DNA of 64,000 nt from Streptosporangium canum (GCF_900113865.1 NZ_FOQY01000010.1:23555-87554); one strand, 5' to 3'; numbered from the stretch's first letter, positions 27,382-36,761 are shown. Program-made: numbers and translations. The notes: a model not told the origin generated them from the sequence alone.

Positions 27382-28913
27382 CATCCCCGGCCACGTGCTA
27401 CATCGGTGTCGACATCGGCCTCACGGCCTCGAAGGCCGCGGCCTTCGACGTCGAGGGGCGGGAACTCGGCGTCGTCCACGCCCGTACGCCCCGCACCTGC
27501 GCGACCGCGCACCGTCACGACGTCGACATGCTCGGGCTGGCCGACACGGTCATGTCGCTGCTCGGCGAGCTCGCGGGCAAGCTGGCCGCCGACGGATACG
27601 CGCCGGCCGGCATCGGCGTGGCGGCCCACGGCAACGGCCTCTATCCGGTCGACGCCTCCCTGCGGCCGGTCGGGCCCGCCATCGCGTCGTCGGACAGCCG
27701 GGCCCAGCAGATCGTGGACGCGATCCCGCCGGAGGCGGCTCGGCGGCTGGCCCGGGAGACCGGCTCCATCCCCTGGGCGGCCCAGCCCAGCGTGCTCCTG
27801 CGCTGGCTGCACGACTTCGAGCCGGAGGCCTACCAGGCCACCCGGTGGGCCCTGTCCTGCAAGGACTGGGTCACCTCGCAGCTCACCGGTGTCGCGAGCG
27901 CCGACTACAGCGACGCCAGCGCCTTCGGCATGGTGGCTCTCGACACCCGCGCGTACAGCGCGACGGCACTGGAGCTGGTGGGGCTGCCGGCCACCGACCT
28001 CGACCGGTTCCCCCCGCTGCGGCAGTCCAGCGACGTGGTCGCCGGGCTGAGCGCCCAGGCCGCGGCGCGCACCGGACTCCCCGAAGGGCTCCCGGTGATC
28101 GCGGGCTGCATGGACTGCGTGGCGGCGACGCTGGGCGCCGGGGGACGCGACCTGGGAGATGTGACGATCATCGTCGGGACGTGGGCCATCAACGGTGTCG
28201 TGGTGCCCGCCCGCACCCCGGCGCCGGAGGTCACGATGAGCGCGTTGATGCCCGACCCCACCACGATGCTGGCCATGGAGGTCGCGCCGACCTCGGCCGC
28301 CAACCTCGAATGGCTGGCGTCCGCGTCGGTGCCGCACGGTCAGGTCGGCGGCGTCCCCGCGGTGGATCTCCTGAAGGAGGCGGCCACGGTGCCGCCGGGA
28401 GCGGACGGCCTGCTGTTCCTGCCCTTCGTCAACGGCGCCCCCGAACACCCCGCGGCCTCGGGAACCTTCCTCGGCATCTCCGGCGTGCATCGCCGCGGGC
28501 ATCTCACCCGCGCGGTCATCGAGGGGGTCGCCCAGTACCACCGGGTCCAGCTCGACCGGGTCCTGGCCAGCGGAGCCGACATCGGAGACCGCCCCTGGCG
28601 CCTGGCCGGCGGAGGCGCCCGGTCCGAGGTCTGGGCGCAGATCTTCGCCGACGCGCTGGGGCGGCCGGTCCGCCGTCAGCTCACCAGCGAGCTGGGAGCC
28701 CGCGGAGTCGCCTCGCTGCTGCCCGGCGCCCTCGGCCACGACGTCCAGCCCTGGTCGGTGAACGACGGAGACGACCTGTGCGTGCGCCCCGGCCCCGGCC
28801 GTGCCGCCTATCTCCGGCACTCCGAGGTCTTCGACCGGTGCCTGGCCGGCATGTCGGCCGCGTGGTCGGAGGTCGAGCGGTACCGCACCACCGGCCCCGA
28901 CGGGACCGGGTGA
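27378..28913 (+). CDS. FGGY-family carbohydrate (polyol) kinase
   Basis: This 511-residue kinase has two ribonuclease-H-like folds, with GVDIGLTASKAAAFD at the N-terminus for phosphate binding and LAGGGARSEVWAQIFAD in the C-terminal ATP-binding part, as in FGGY sugar and polyol kinases. The length is typical. GTG 27378 overlaps the previous stop (GTGA) and has AGGAGG just upstream. It should phosphorylate the imported substrate in the cytosol before oxidation by the preceding dehydrogenase. Which sugar or polyol is used cannot be told from sequence alone. Confidence 0.9.
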   Translation: MTSPATCYIGVDIGLTASKAAAFDVEGRELGVVHARTPRTCATAHRHDVDMLGLADTVMSLLGELAGKLAADGYAPAGIGVAAHGNGLYPVDASLRPVGPAIASSDSRAQQIVDAIPPEAARRLARETGSIPWAAQPSVLLRWLHDFEPEAYQATRWALSCKDWVTSQLTGVASADYSDASAFGMVALDTRAYSATALELVGLPATDLDRFPPLRQSSDVVAGLSAQAAARTGLPEGLPVIAGCMDCVAATLGAGGRDLGDVTIIVGTWAINGVVVPARTPAPEVTMSALMPDPTTMLAMEVAPTSAANLEWLASASVPHGQVGGVPAVDLLKEAATVPPGADGLLFLPFVNGAPEHPAASGTFLGISGVHRRGHLTRAVIEGVAQYHRVQLDRVLASGADIGDRPWRLAGGGARSEVWAQIFADALGRPVRRQLTSELGARGVASLLPGALGHDVQPWSVNDGDDLCVRPGPGRAAYLRHSEVFDRCLAGMSAAWSEVERYRTTGPDGTG

Positions 28914-28950
28914 CACGGAGGGACGGGGCGGTTGTGCTCCCGTGCGGCGC

Positions 28951-29406
28951 TCAGCCGAGCCAGCGGCCGTCGCGCATGAGATCGCGTCCCCGCAGCTCGT
29001 TCGCCTCCCGCCAGGCCTGGACGCGTCGCGGCCGGACCAGGAAGTACTGGTAGGGCTCGTCGAGCTCGCGCGGGTCGAAACCGGTCTTGGCCGCGAACGC
29101 GTCGCCCGTCTCCGGAGCGAGGTCGGCGAGATCCACCGGCTCGGCGGCGCCGTCCACGACGACGACGTCGCGCGTCGGCCCGAGGCCGAGCCGCACCCGG
29201 CCGTCCGCCAGCAGGTTGCGGCCGGTGACCGAGGCACGCGGCGTCGAGATGAGGAACGCGGTCCCGTCCCAGAGGTACGAGAGCGGGATGAGGTGGACGT
29301 CGCCCGAGGAGCCCGGCGTCGCGACCCAGAGATCGACGTCGCTCTCCAGTTTCGCGCGGGTGTCCCGCAGCCTCTCCTCAAGCTCACGCGGCGGCGCGTC
29401 CGTCAT
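28951..29406 (-). CDS. Pyridoxamine 5'-phosphate oxidase-like (PPOX) flavin/F420 protein
   Basis: This 151-residue protein has the split beta-barrel pattern of the PPOX family: VDLWVATPGSSGDVHLIPLSYLWDG near the start region, then TGRNLLADGRVRLGLG, and a C-terminal YQYFLVRPRRVQAW. Members bind FMN, F420 or haem and reduce varied substrates. I chose ATG 29406 because GGAGGAGA lies just before it; a second ATG at 29424 would add six residues. It is convergent with the kinase gene, only 37 bp away, and is probably a single-gene unit. Confidence 0.82.
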   Translation of the reverse strand: MTDAPPRELEERLRDTRAKLESDVDLWVATPGSSGDVHLIPLSYLWDGTAFLISTPRASVTGRNLLADGRVRLGLGPTRDVVVVDGAAEPVDLADLAPETGDAFAAKTGFDPRELDEPYQYFLVRPRRVQAWREANELRGRDLMRDGRWLG

Positions 29407-29701
29407 TGTCTCCTCCAGTGTCATCGTGCAGTCACATTGTGGAGAGCCCTTCCCCTCGGGGAGGGGCTCTGTCGGTCATCGGCCGGTTCACCGGGGCTGG
29501 CTGCCGCGCGGACGCCACGGCCTCCAGCGCCCTGACGGCCTCGCGCACACCGCCCGTCTCGTGGGCCCGGTGGACAGGAAGCGTACGCATCCGTTCGGCG
29601 GCGGCAGTACCCGCCCCCCATGGCCGGCGAGGCGCTATCCCGATCACTCGATTATCGGCGCCTGCCGGTCTCCAAGGCCATGATCGCCGCTTGCCGGCCT
29701 C

Positions 29702-29737
29702 GTGCTGCGGTTTTCCGCAGTGCTGTGGTTTTCCGCA
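29702..29737. repeat. 18-bp tandem repeat upstream of the serine hydrolase
   Basis: Two 18-bp units (29702-29719 and 29720-29737) differ at one base. Each contains a CTGCGG/CTGTGG-TTTT-CCGCAG inverted repeat, so there are two hairpin-like palindromes in tandem about 60 bp upstream of the hydrolase start. They could be a double operator. The rest of the gap 29407-29796 shows no gene that I can support. Confidence 0.6.
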
Positions 29738-29796
29738 GGAGGAACGGGCGGCGCACCCCATTCAGCCGCGGGCCGGCCTTCCATAGCGTTGAGCCC

Positions 29797-30861
29797 ATGA
29801 TGCAGACGATGATGAACGTGCTGGTAGCGGTAACCGTCGCGGCAGGTGGCCAGGGCGCCGGGGTAGGCCCCGAGTTGGAGAGGATCGTGGCGGGCAACGG
29901 GGCGACAGCCGCTCTGGCGCGGGTCTCCGACGGCGACCGGACCTGGTCCGACGCCGTGGGGGTGCGCGACATCAGGCGCGGCGGGCAGCCCTCGCCCAGC
30001 GGGTACTTCCGGATCGGCAGCGTCACCAAGACGTTCGTCGCGACCGTGGTGCTCCAGCTCGTGGACGAGGGCAAGGTGCGGCTCGACGACCCCATCGATC
30101 AGTACTTGCCGGGTTTGGTGCCGGACGGGGAACACATCACGGTCCGCCAGCTGCTCAACCACACCAGCCATCTGCACGACTACATGAGCGAGCCGGGGTA
30201 TTCGACCAACCGGTGGCGCGGCGACGCGCGGTTCCGTTCCTTCCAGCCGCGGGAGCTGCTGGAAGTGGCCTTCGCCAAGAAGCTGCCCGACGACGGCCTG
30301 TGGCACTACTCCAACACCAACTACGTGGTGCTCGGGTTGCTGGTGGAGAAGCTGACGGGCCGGGCCTACGGTGCGGAGGTCGCGCGCCGCGTCCTGCGCC
30401 CGCTGGGATTGCGCCACACGGTGGTGCCGGGCGACCGGGCGGGGGTGCCGTCGCCGCACGCCAAGGGGTACGAGCCGGTGCCCGACCTCGTGGACGCCAC
30501 GCGGATGAACCCCTCGCTCGACTGGGCGGCGGGAGAGATGATCTCGACCACGGCGGATCTGGAGCGGTTCATGTCCGCCCTGCTGAGCGGCAAACTGACC
30601 AGCGCCGCGTCGCTGCGGGCCATGCGCACGACCGTCAAGACGGGGGCCGGATTCGGCTACGGGCTGGGCCTGCAGGCGTACACCCTGCCGTGCGGCACGG
30701 TGTGGGGCCACAGCGGCGAACTGATCGGTTACCAGACCTTCGCGTTCCGCGCCGACTCGGGCAAGGCCCTCACCATGTCGATCAACCCCTCGACCCGCAA
30801 CCCGTCCACGCAGGAGGTCATGGGCATCGCTGTCAAGGTGTTCTGCGGGGCCGCGGGCTGA
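29797..30861 (+). CDS. Serine hydrolase, beta-lactamase class C / DD-peptidase (S12) family
   Basis: This 354-residue protein has the three S12 motifs: SVTK (SxxK, nucleophilic Ser and Lys), YSN in HYSNTNYVV, and HSG in WGHSGELIGY. The N-terminus has a short hydrophobic stretch (MNVLVAVTVAAGG) that may be an export signal. It resembles D-alanyl-D-alanine carboxypeptidases and esterases of the beta-lactamase fold. No good ribosome binding site precedes the ATG pair at 29797/29800; the message may be leaderless. The 18-bp tandem repeat upstream may regulate it. The substrate is unknown. Confidence 0.85.
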   Translation: MMQTMMNVLVAVTVAAGGQGAGVGPELERIVAGNGATAALARVSDGDRTWSDAVGVRDIRRGGQPSPSGYFRIGSVTKTFVATVVLQLVDEGKVRLDDPIDQYLPGLVPDGEHITVRQLLNHTSHLHDYMSEPGYSTNRWRGDARFRSFQPRELLEVAFAKKLPDDGLWHYSNTNYVVLGLLVEKLTGRAYGAEVARRVLRPLGLRHTVVPGDRAGVPSPHAKGYEPVPDLVDATRMNPSLDWAAGEMISTTADLERFMSALLSGKLTSAASLRAMRTTVKTGAGFGYGLGLQAYTLPCGTVWGHSGELIGYQTFAFRADSGKALTMSINPSTRNPSTQEVMGIAVKVFCGAAG

Positions 30862-31213
30862 GCACCCCGCCACGACCAGGCACATGCCGTACGGGGGGCG
30901 CGGTTCCGGCCCGGAACGGGGAGCCGCATCCATCATGATCCCGCCTCGGGCCGCCCGGACTCGTGCACGACCTTGCCCAGACCAACGACGTGGTCGTCGA
31001 ACTCCTCCAACTCCTCGGTGGGCATTCGGGGATGTCCCTGCCGCGCGCCGGTCCGGCCCTCCGGCATCACACCCGCCTCCCAGACCCGGCTCGGCACCGC
31101 CCGCACCGAGGTCGACCGCGCCGACCCGCGAGCGGCCGCGATGGTACGGCGAGCCGTACGGGTGGAGGGCGGCCGGCTCCCTTTCGTCGCGGCCGAAGAC
31201 GCCGGGCGTCCCG
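30862..31213. other. Gap without a supportable gene
   Basis: Short open frames occur on both strands, but none has a convincing ribosome binding site, family motif and codon pattern together. The stretch is probably decayed coding DNA between two converging genes. I see no strong terminator. Confidence 0.4.
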
Positions 31214-32392
31214 TCAGCCGGTAGGCGGATGGTCGAGCCGGGCGCGGTCGAACCGCTCGATGAGGCTGGGCTTGCGCAGATGCTGGTGGCGCAGGAGCGT
31301 GAAGCGCTGTGTGAAGTCGCCGAGACGGCCGGCGCGCTCGGCCACGGCCCGCAGATCCTTCAGGAGCTCGACGGCCGCGTCGTACTCGCTCGCCTTCCTG
31401 GCGCCGATCATCGCGTCGACGCGCAGCCAGGCTCCGTCCTCGTCCCTGGCCAGCGCTTCCAGCCGCTTCTCCCGGGCCAGCGCCCGCTCCTGCTCGCGGC
31501 GGGCCTCTTCCGCGGCGCGCCTGGCCGCGTCACGGCGCTCGCGTCCCTGACGACGCTCCGCCGCGGCGTCCAGCAGCTCGGCCACACTACGCCGGGGAAG
31601 ATCACCGTCGTCACTCCCGGGTCCGCCGCGGAACCGGCGCAGCAGCTCCATCCGGACCTGTGCCCCCTGGTCCTGGACGACCCTCAGCAGCAGTCCGTCC
31701 TTCTCGGTCTCGGTCAGCTCGGCGATGCCCTTGGCCAGCCTGCGCGGATCGTCCCGCACGACGGCCGGCGCCGGGCTCGCCTCGGCCGCGACGGCGAGCA
31801 GATCGGCGTCGAGACGGAGGAAGTCGGCCAGTGCCCGCTGGGACGCGCTCAGCGACCCCAGCCCCGCCGGCACCGGGGGCTCAAGCCCGTCCTCGTCGGC
31901 GTCGTCGAAGGCGTCCTCGTCGCGCTCCCACCCGCCGAAGGCCGCCAGCCAGGCGAGGTAGAGAGGCCGCAGATCACCGGCGCCGAGTTCGGCCCGGACC
32001 CCGACGATGGCCGACAGAGAGTCCTCCGCGTACTCATCCCACTCGCCCGACTCGTCTTCGCTGGTCAGATCGAGGATGAGATGCTCGCCCGAGACCCACG
32101 CCGATACCTGCTCCCCGACGCAGTACCGCTCGGCGACGTCCAGGTCGAGGAGGAGGCGCGGCAGCCGGAGCATCACCCGGTGCGTGCCCCAGTTGGCCAG
32201 ATACAGATGGGCGTCGTAGTAGCGCTCCATCATCCGGCGCGGATCGCCGCGGAAGTCGCCCCAGTGGTATTCGTTGGTGAAGCTGGTGGCGGTGATCCGG
32301 GCCCGGGTGGACAGCGCACGGACCTCGGCCTGCTGACGGGCGTCCAGGGGACGGTCCACCGCCAGGAACTCGTAGTACTGATATTCGCTCAT
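31214..32392 (-). CDS. Uncharacterised 392-residue protein (CcbP-gene partner)
   Basis: I do not recognise a named domain. The N-terminal third (SEYQYYEFLAVDRPLDARQQ, then SFTNEYHWGDFRGD) looks globular and conserved; a relic of the same segment lies at 34976-35029. A very acidic middle (WERDEDAFDDADEDG) is followed by a long Arg/Glu/Ala-rich helix likely to form a coiled coil (about 285-330). ATG 32392 starts two bases after the stop of the upstream gene, so the two are co-translated. A GTG/ATG at 32428 is possible but would overlap that gene more. The function is unknown. Confidence 0.75.
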   Translation of the reverse strand: MSEYQYYEFLAVDRPLDARQQAEVRALSTRARITATSFTNEYHWGDFRGDPRRMMERYYDAHLYLANWGTHRVMLRLPRLLLDLDVAERYCVGEQVSAWVSGEHLILDLTSEDESGEWDEYAEDSLSAIVGVRAELGAGDLRPLYLAWLAAFGGWERDEDAFDDADEDGLEPPVPAGLGSLSASQRALADFLRLDADLLAVAAEASPAPAVVRDDPRRLAKGIAELTETEKDGLLLRVVQDQGAQVRMELLRRFRGGPGSDDGDLPRRSVAELLDAAAERRQGRERRDAARRAAEEARREQERALAREKRLEALARDEDGAWLRVDAMIGARKASEYDAAVELLKDLRAVAERAGRLGDFTQRFTLLRHQHLRKPSLIERFDRARLDHPPTG

Positions 32393-32394
32393 CG

Positions 32395-32706
32395 TCAGGA
32401 CCCCCAGTGCCGGTAGGCCTCGATCCACTCCGAGCCTCCGGGCGGCGGAGCCGGCAGCGGAAGGTCGAGGATGCCGATCGCCTGCCGGTGTGACCCGCGG
32501 ACGCAGATCGCGACGATCCCGCGCCCCGGGAGCAGATCGATCTTCTTGACCGTGACCTCGACCCCCAGGACGGTCGTCTGGAACGGCAGCGCCAGATGTT
32601 CGTCGATCATGACGTGGAACCCGGAGAGCTGCTCGTCTTCATCGTAGGCATCGACGACGGCCTCCTCGACCAGCGCGTCCAGCTCCGCCTTGCTCAGTTG
32701 CGTCAT
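32395..32706 (-). CDS. Small CcbP-like (calcium-binding) protein
   Basis: This 103-residue protein resembles the CcbP-type calcium-binding family: FHVMIDEHLALPFQTTVLG, VEVTVKKIDL, ICVRGSHRQAIGILDLPLP and a C-terminal WIEAYRHW. The family is named for a cyanobacterial Ca-binding protein; calcium binding here is inference. It is the first gene of a two-gene unit with the 392-residue protein downstream. ATG 32706 is chosen over an in-frame TTG at 32715. Confidence 0.65.
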   Translation of the reverse strand: MTQLSKAELDALVEEAVVDAYDEDEQLSGFHVMIDEHLALPFQTTVLGVEVTVKKIDLLPGRGIVAICVRGSHRQAIGILDLPLPAPPPGGSEWIEAYRHWGS

Positions 32707-32798
32707 GGCCGTCAAGCCTAGCCAGAGTGGAAGGTATCCGGCGGTCCGTGGACGTGATTAGCGTCGGAGCGGGAAGAAACGAAACGTATACCGCGACC

Positions 32799-32840
32799 CT
32801 GCTGGCAGACTCGGCCTTCGTGAGGATCATGCCGGTCCAG
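32799..32840 (+). pseudogene. 14-codon relic of a macrodomain gene 5' end
   Basis: This 42-bp segment matches 37381-37422 at 36 of 42 positions. There it encodes [14 protein letters not shown], the start of a macrodomain-like reading frame. Here the similarity stops after the same 14 codons. It lies just upstream of the 681-residue gene. Confidence 0.5.
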
Positions 32841-32875
32841 TCGACCTGGTCGCGGCAACATGAGTACGGGGGTTC

Positions 32876-34921
32876 ATGGTGCGGACACATTTCGATCCCG
32901 AGGAGGCCGAGGAGTTCGAGTCGGCGAAAGACCTGCTGGTCCGCCGCTGCCTCGCCTGGGCGGGTGAGCACGGCATGTGGGCCGACGAGGCGATGCTGGC
33001 GGCGGCCCTGGACGCGCGGCACCGCAGCCGCGACGGGCGGCTGGCCTACTGGGACGCGCGGCAGGTACGGCGTTTCCTGCTGGAATGGATTCCCCGGCAC
33101 CTCGTGGCCGAGCGGGATGTCCTCGCCACCGCGCCGGAAAGCCTGCTGACACTCCTGCGCTACCTCGCCGCGTCCGGCCTGCGCGACCCTCGGGGTGCCT
33201 CCTCGGCGGAGCTGGAGGCGGCCGTGGCCGAGGCCGAGGCGGAGTATCCGGCGGCGCTGGCCGACCCGGTCCGGCAGGGCATCGGGAAGTTCTGGGCGCA
33301 GACCGCCCTCGACAACGGCATCGTCCTCGACGACGAAAGGGCAGTAGCCAGGTTCCAGCGCGACGTCGACGCGGGCCGGATACGGTTCGACGCCGACGTG
33401 CTCGACAAGCTCCTCGCAGCCGAGTTCGCCGGCGCCGTCCCCGACGACGAACGGGCCTTCCCCCAGCCTCCCGTCACCATCCCTCCCGCCGCCGAACTCG
33501 CCGCCGAGGCCGCCCGGAGCGAGGTCGTACGGCAGCTGACCGCCCTGACCGGCTGGGTGGGGACGGGCGGGCAGCCCCTCACCAAGACCGGAAACCTGCG
33601 GCTGGCCGACGCCCGCGAGCTGGCGGCGCTGCTGGGCACCGGGGAGCAGGATCTGCGGGTGCGCAGTTCCGCCGAGATGCCCCAAGTGGGCCTCCTGCTG
33701 GCGTGGGCGAAGAAGACGGGCCTGGTGCGGGTGCGCACGGGCCGCCTGGTCCCGGTGGCCAAGGCCGCCCCCGTCCTGCGTGACCCGGAGGCGCTGTGGC
33801 GGCGCGCGTTCGAGGCGGTCTTCGAGCTGGGCGCCGCGATCTGCGTACCCGCTTCCGGGTGGTACCGCTCCTCGATGCTCGCCACGGCGTTCGACGTGCT
33901 GCTGCCCGATGTGCTGAACACGATGTACAGCCTGCCGACCCCGATCCCCGTGGCCCGGCTGCAGGAGACGGTGTGGCTGGCCTGTCAGGAGTACTTCCTG
34001 ATCGACCCCGAGGAGGACGGTTTCCGTCAGGACCTCTGGCGCCGTCAGGTCGAGCGGGAGCTGCTGGCGGTGTTCGACGCCCTTTCCGGCCTCGGTGCCG
34101 TCGAGCTGAGCCACGGCGTGCCCGACGAGCTGTACTCCAGTGATCTGCGTCCCGGCGTCTTCGACGAGTTCGAGCTCACCGAGGAGGACCTGCCGCTGCC
34201 GCCCGAGGCACGCACCCGGCTCCTGGCGCGCCTGGCGGAGCCGGGCCCGCTGGTACGGCTGACACCCCTGGGCACGCGAGCCGTACGGGAGCGGATGCTC
34301 GCCGACGGGCGGGATGCCCCGCTGGTCGGGGAGCTGACAGACGCCACGGCAGGCGAACTGCTGGGCGTGCTCGCCCAGCACTACCCCCAGGAGACGGCTG
34401 CGGTCGAGCTCGAAGGCTGGCTGGCGGCGCACGGAGGTGACGTCGAGCCGCTGCTGGACGCCATACGCGCCTGCCCCTTCCGCACCCGCGCCTCCGCCAT
34501 GCTCGCCACCCTGGTGAAGGTACTTCCCGGCGGCCGGTCGACGCAGACGGGGCTCCGGCGTGATCCGGTGCTGGGGCCTCTCGTCCTGACCGCCCTCCTG
34601 GAGGCGGGAGAGCTGCGCCCCGAGAACTTCACCGCCGACGAGCACTCCCTGCTGATGGCCGAGGGGTTGATCCTCCTGCTGGAGCTGGGCGGCCCCGAGG
34701 CCGTCATGGAGCAGCTCGGCGAGTCGGCGGGCAGGAACGCGCCCGAACTCGTCGCGGAGGTGCTGGATTCGGGGCATCCCGCGCGAGCGGCCCTGGAGGA
34801 GCTGCGCACGCTGGTGTACGAGCCGATGCTGGCCCGGAACAGCCGGCTGCGCCTCGTGCGGAGCCCGGCGCCCGGCTCGCGGGGCCGCCCCAGCGGCCAC
34901 GGCAGGAAGCGCAGGCACTGA
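32876..34921 (+). CDS. Uncharacterised 681-residue protein
   Basis: I do not recognise a catalytic domain. The protein is Ala/Leu/Glu-rich and mostly helical, with a segment TGLVRVRTGRLVPVAKAA near 280 and a basic C-terminal tail ending in RKRRH. Layout and the central winged-helix-like segment are reminiscent of the N-terminal part of the pRiA4b ORF-3-type protein at 46120-47736, but the ORF-3 domain itself is absent; the link is tentative. A GGGGG stretch precedes the ATG. It is divergent from the CcbP-like pair. Base composition matches the rest of the window. Confidence 0.75.
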   Translation: MVRTHFDPEEAEEFESAKDLLVRRCLAWAGEHGMWADEAMLAAALDARHRSRDGRLAYWDARQVRRFLLEWIPRHLVAERDVLATAPESLLTLLRYLAASGLRDPRGASSAELEAAVAEAEAEYPAALADPVRQGIGKFWAQTALDNGIVLDDERAVARFQRDVDAGRIRFDADVLDKLLAAEFAGAVPDDERAFPQPPVTIPPAAELAAEAARSEVVRQLTALTGWVGTGGQPLTKTGNLRLADARELAALLGTGEQDLRVRSSAEMPQVGLLLAWAKKTGLVRVRTGRLVPVAKAAPVLRDPEALWRRAFEAVFELGAAICVPASGWYRSSMLATAFDVLLPDVLNTMYSLPTPIPVARLQETVWLACQEYFLIDPEEDGFRQDLWRRQVERELLAVFDALSGLGAVELSHGVPDELYSSDLRPGVFDEFELTEEDLPLPPEARTRLLARLAEPGPLVRLTPLGTRAVRERMLADGRDAPLVGELTDATAGELLGVLAQHYPQETAAVELEGWLAAHGGDVEPLLDAIRACPFRTRASAMLATLVKVLPGGRSTQTGLRRDPVLGPLVLTALLEAGELRPENFTADEHSLLMAEGLILLLELGGPEAVMEQLGESAGRNAPELVAEVLDSGHPARAALEELRTLVYEPMLARNSRLRLVRSPAPGSRGRPSGHGRKRRH

Positions 34922-34975
34922 CGGCTTCCCCTCGTAGTCCCGGTTTCGTAGTCCCGGTTGGCACCGAGCAGTCGC

Positions 34976-35029
34976 CCGGTGATGTTCGTCGGTGAACCCG
35001 GTGGCGGTGATCCGCCCCCGGGTGCGCAG
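34976..35029 (-). pseudogene. Relic of a paralogue of the 392-residue protein
   Basis: On the minus strand this encodes LRTRGRITATGFTDEHH, which matches LSTRARITATSFTNEYH in the protein at 31214-32392. The similarity is confined to this stretch and no open frame of useful length surrounds it. It sits in the 268-bp gap after the 681-residue gene. Confidence 0.55.
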
Positions 35030-35189
35030 CACACAGTGCGAAGCCGCCGTCTCCGGTAACGGCGAGCTACGGGGGATGACGTCTGCCACACCCACGACGG
35101 CGTCTCGGTTGCTCTCCGTAGCCGGATGACGACTCGCTGAAATGTCGTAGCGGCCCGGCACACTGACGTCCGACACGGGAGGTGGGGCC

Positions 35190-36512
35190 ATGGCACGGGG
35201 CCTGGGCAGGAACGCGGTCCGGCAACTGCTCGGGCTCAGCGTCTGGGAGATCGAGCTCGCGACCACGACCGGCCTGCTCCGGCGCCTTCCCGACCGGACC
35301 TTCGATCCCGTCTCCGTCAGGGCGGCCGAAGCCGACATCGAGCACTTCCGGCGACTCCTCGCCGCGGAGCGCCGCTGCACCATTACCGAGGCGTCGGCCA
35401 GGCTCGGCGTCTCGGCCGACCGCTTCAAACGGATCACTGCCGCCGCCGGTCTGGCACCCGTGGCCACCGAGCAGATCCGGAAGTACGGCCAGACCCTCAC
35501 CGTCCGCTACTACCGTGCCGCTGATGTGGACGCTCTGGCCGACCACGTCCATGCGGACGCTGAGCTACGCGCCGCCGCGCGGGCGGTCTCTCGCTCTGAG
35601 GCCGCCAGAAAGGCCGTCCAGACCCGCAAGCTGAACCTCGCACGCGCCGTCGTGGCCCGCGCGGAGATAGAGACGACCAAGCCCACCCTCGACGCGGACT
35701 GCGTACGTGTCCTGCTGTGGGCCGCTGCGCTGATGGCCGCCGCCGGCGTCTGGCCGGGGCCTCTCAGACCCCTTCAGCGCATGGCGGACCCCCGCGTCCC
35801 ACCGCTCACCGAGATGCTGCGCGATGCCCGCCTCTCTCGTACCGAGCTGGAGGCGATGCTTGCCGAACTCACCCCGAGATCAGTGGAGCTCATCCGTCTC
35901 CTGGTCTCGCCCCGGGACGCGGAACAGGAGCTGGGTGTGCCCATTGAGATGATCCCAGCCGAGCTGCCCCAGTTCGGCGGCCACCTACTGGCCCCCCTCC
36001 TCCGCGAGGCGGCCTCCTCACCTCCTGCATGGCTACTGCGGGCGCGTGCGGAGGTGGAGTTGCAACGAGCCGTCCACGCGGAGGAGCGGCGTGCCGCCGA
36101 AGAAGCCTCCCAGCGGCGCCGAGCCGAGCGAGCCGCCGTCGACCAGGCCACCCGAGCGGCCTCCCGGCTGTCCGACGAGTCTGTGGCCGAGATGTTCGGC
36201 ATACCCGCCGACGTGATCCGGCGGCTCCGCCCGGCAAGCGGCCGTTGGGCGGCCGACCACGTCGCGGGACTGCTCCGGAAAACCCCGCCGTGGCTGCGGG
36301 ACGAGTCCGCGGCCCGGGCGGAGGCCGACCGTCGCCGTCACCGCGCCGAGCGGAAAGCCGCCCGGCGGCTCTCCTGGCGCGCCCTCTGGGCTGAGGCGCT
36401 CGGCGTCCCCCTCGACCGGGTCCCCGATTCGGTCGGACGACCCACCCGCGCGGCGATCGAAGCCGTCAGACGCGAGCCGCCCCGGTGGGCGCGCGAGGCT
36501 CCACCTGGCTGA
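35190..36512 (+). CDS. Uncharacterised 440-residue helix-turn-helix protein
   Basis: The N-terminal part includes ITEASARLGVSADRFKRI (about 67-84), a helix-turn-helix of MerR or excisionase type, followed by VRYYRAADVDAL, which is also common in such DNA-binding proteins. A repeat-like C-terminal half has two similar segments around LGVPIEMIPAELP and FGIPADVIRRLRP, and a third around LGVPLDRVPDSVG. The Arg/Ala/Glu-rich stretch between them (about 290-325) should be helical. GGAGGTGG precedes the ATG. It could bind DNA, but no target or pathway is evident. Confidence 0.72.
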   Translation: MARGLGRNAVRQLLGLSVWEIELATTTGLLRRLPDRTFDPVSVRAAEADIEHFRRLLAAERRCTITEASARLGVSADRFKRITAAAGLAPVATEQIRKYGQTLTVRYYRAADVDALADHVHADAELRAAARAVSRSEAARKAVQTRKLNLARAVVARAEIETTKPTLDADCVRVLLWAAALMAAAGVWPGPLRPLQRMADPRVPPLTEMLRDARLSRTELEAMLAELTPRSVELIRLLVSPRDAEQELGVPIEMIPAELPQFGGHLLAPLLREAASSPPAWLLRARAEVELQRAVHAEERRAAEEASQRRRAERAAVDQATRAASRLSDESVAEMFGIPADVIRRLRPASGRWAADHVAGLLRKTPPWLRDESAARAEADRRRHRAERKAARRLSWRALWAEALGVPLDRVPDSVGRPTRAAIEAVRREPPRWAREAPPG

Positions 36513-36761
36513 AACGTACCTGTCTCTCCGCTTCATGGGCCGCCGCAGCCGTCCGGAGCGACCGAGAACCGTGGCCACCCATCGAGGGCGCGCGGCTCGG
36601 CATGGTCCTTGCCGGAATACTCGGTTACCACAACATCTCCACACGATCCCGGCCGTAAGGCTCGGCTGTCACGATGCCCGTGTGATCCTTGTGGGCAGCG
36701 TCGTTCTGGTCGCGCCGCCCGGCCACCATGCTGCCCGTACGATCCCCGCCGTGCGGCCCGC

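Noticed and set aside
24766..28913. Calling the operon an autoinducer-2 (lsr) locus
   Set aside because: The importer and LsrF-like protein fit, but there is no LsrR/LsrG, the regulator is GntR-type, and a GlpD-like dehydrogenase is present. A polyol pathway explains more of the genes.
30962..31550. Open frames on the plus strand across 30962-32416
   Set aside because: They run opposite the 392-residue protein gene, have biased composition and show no motif.
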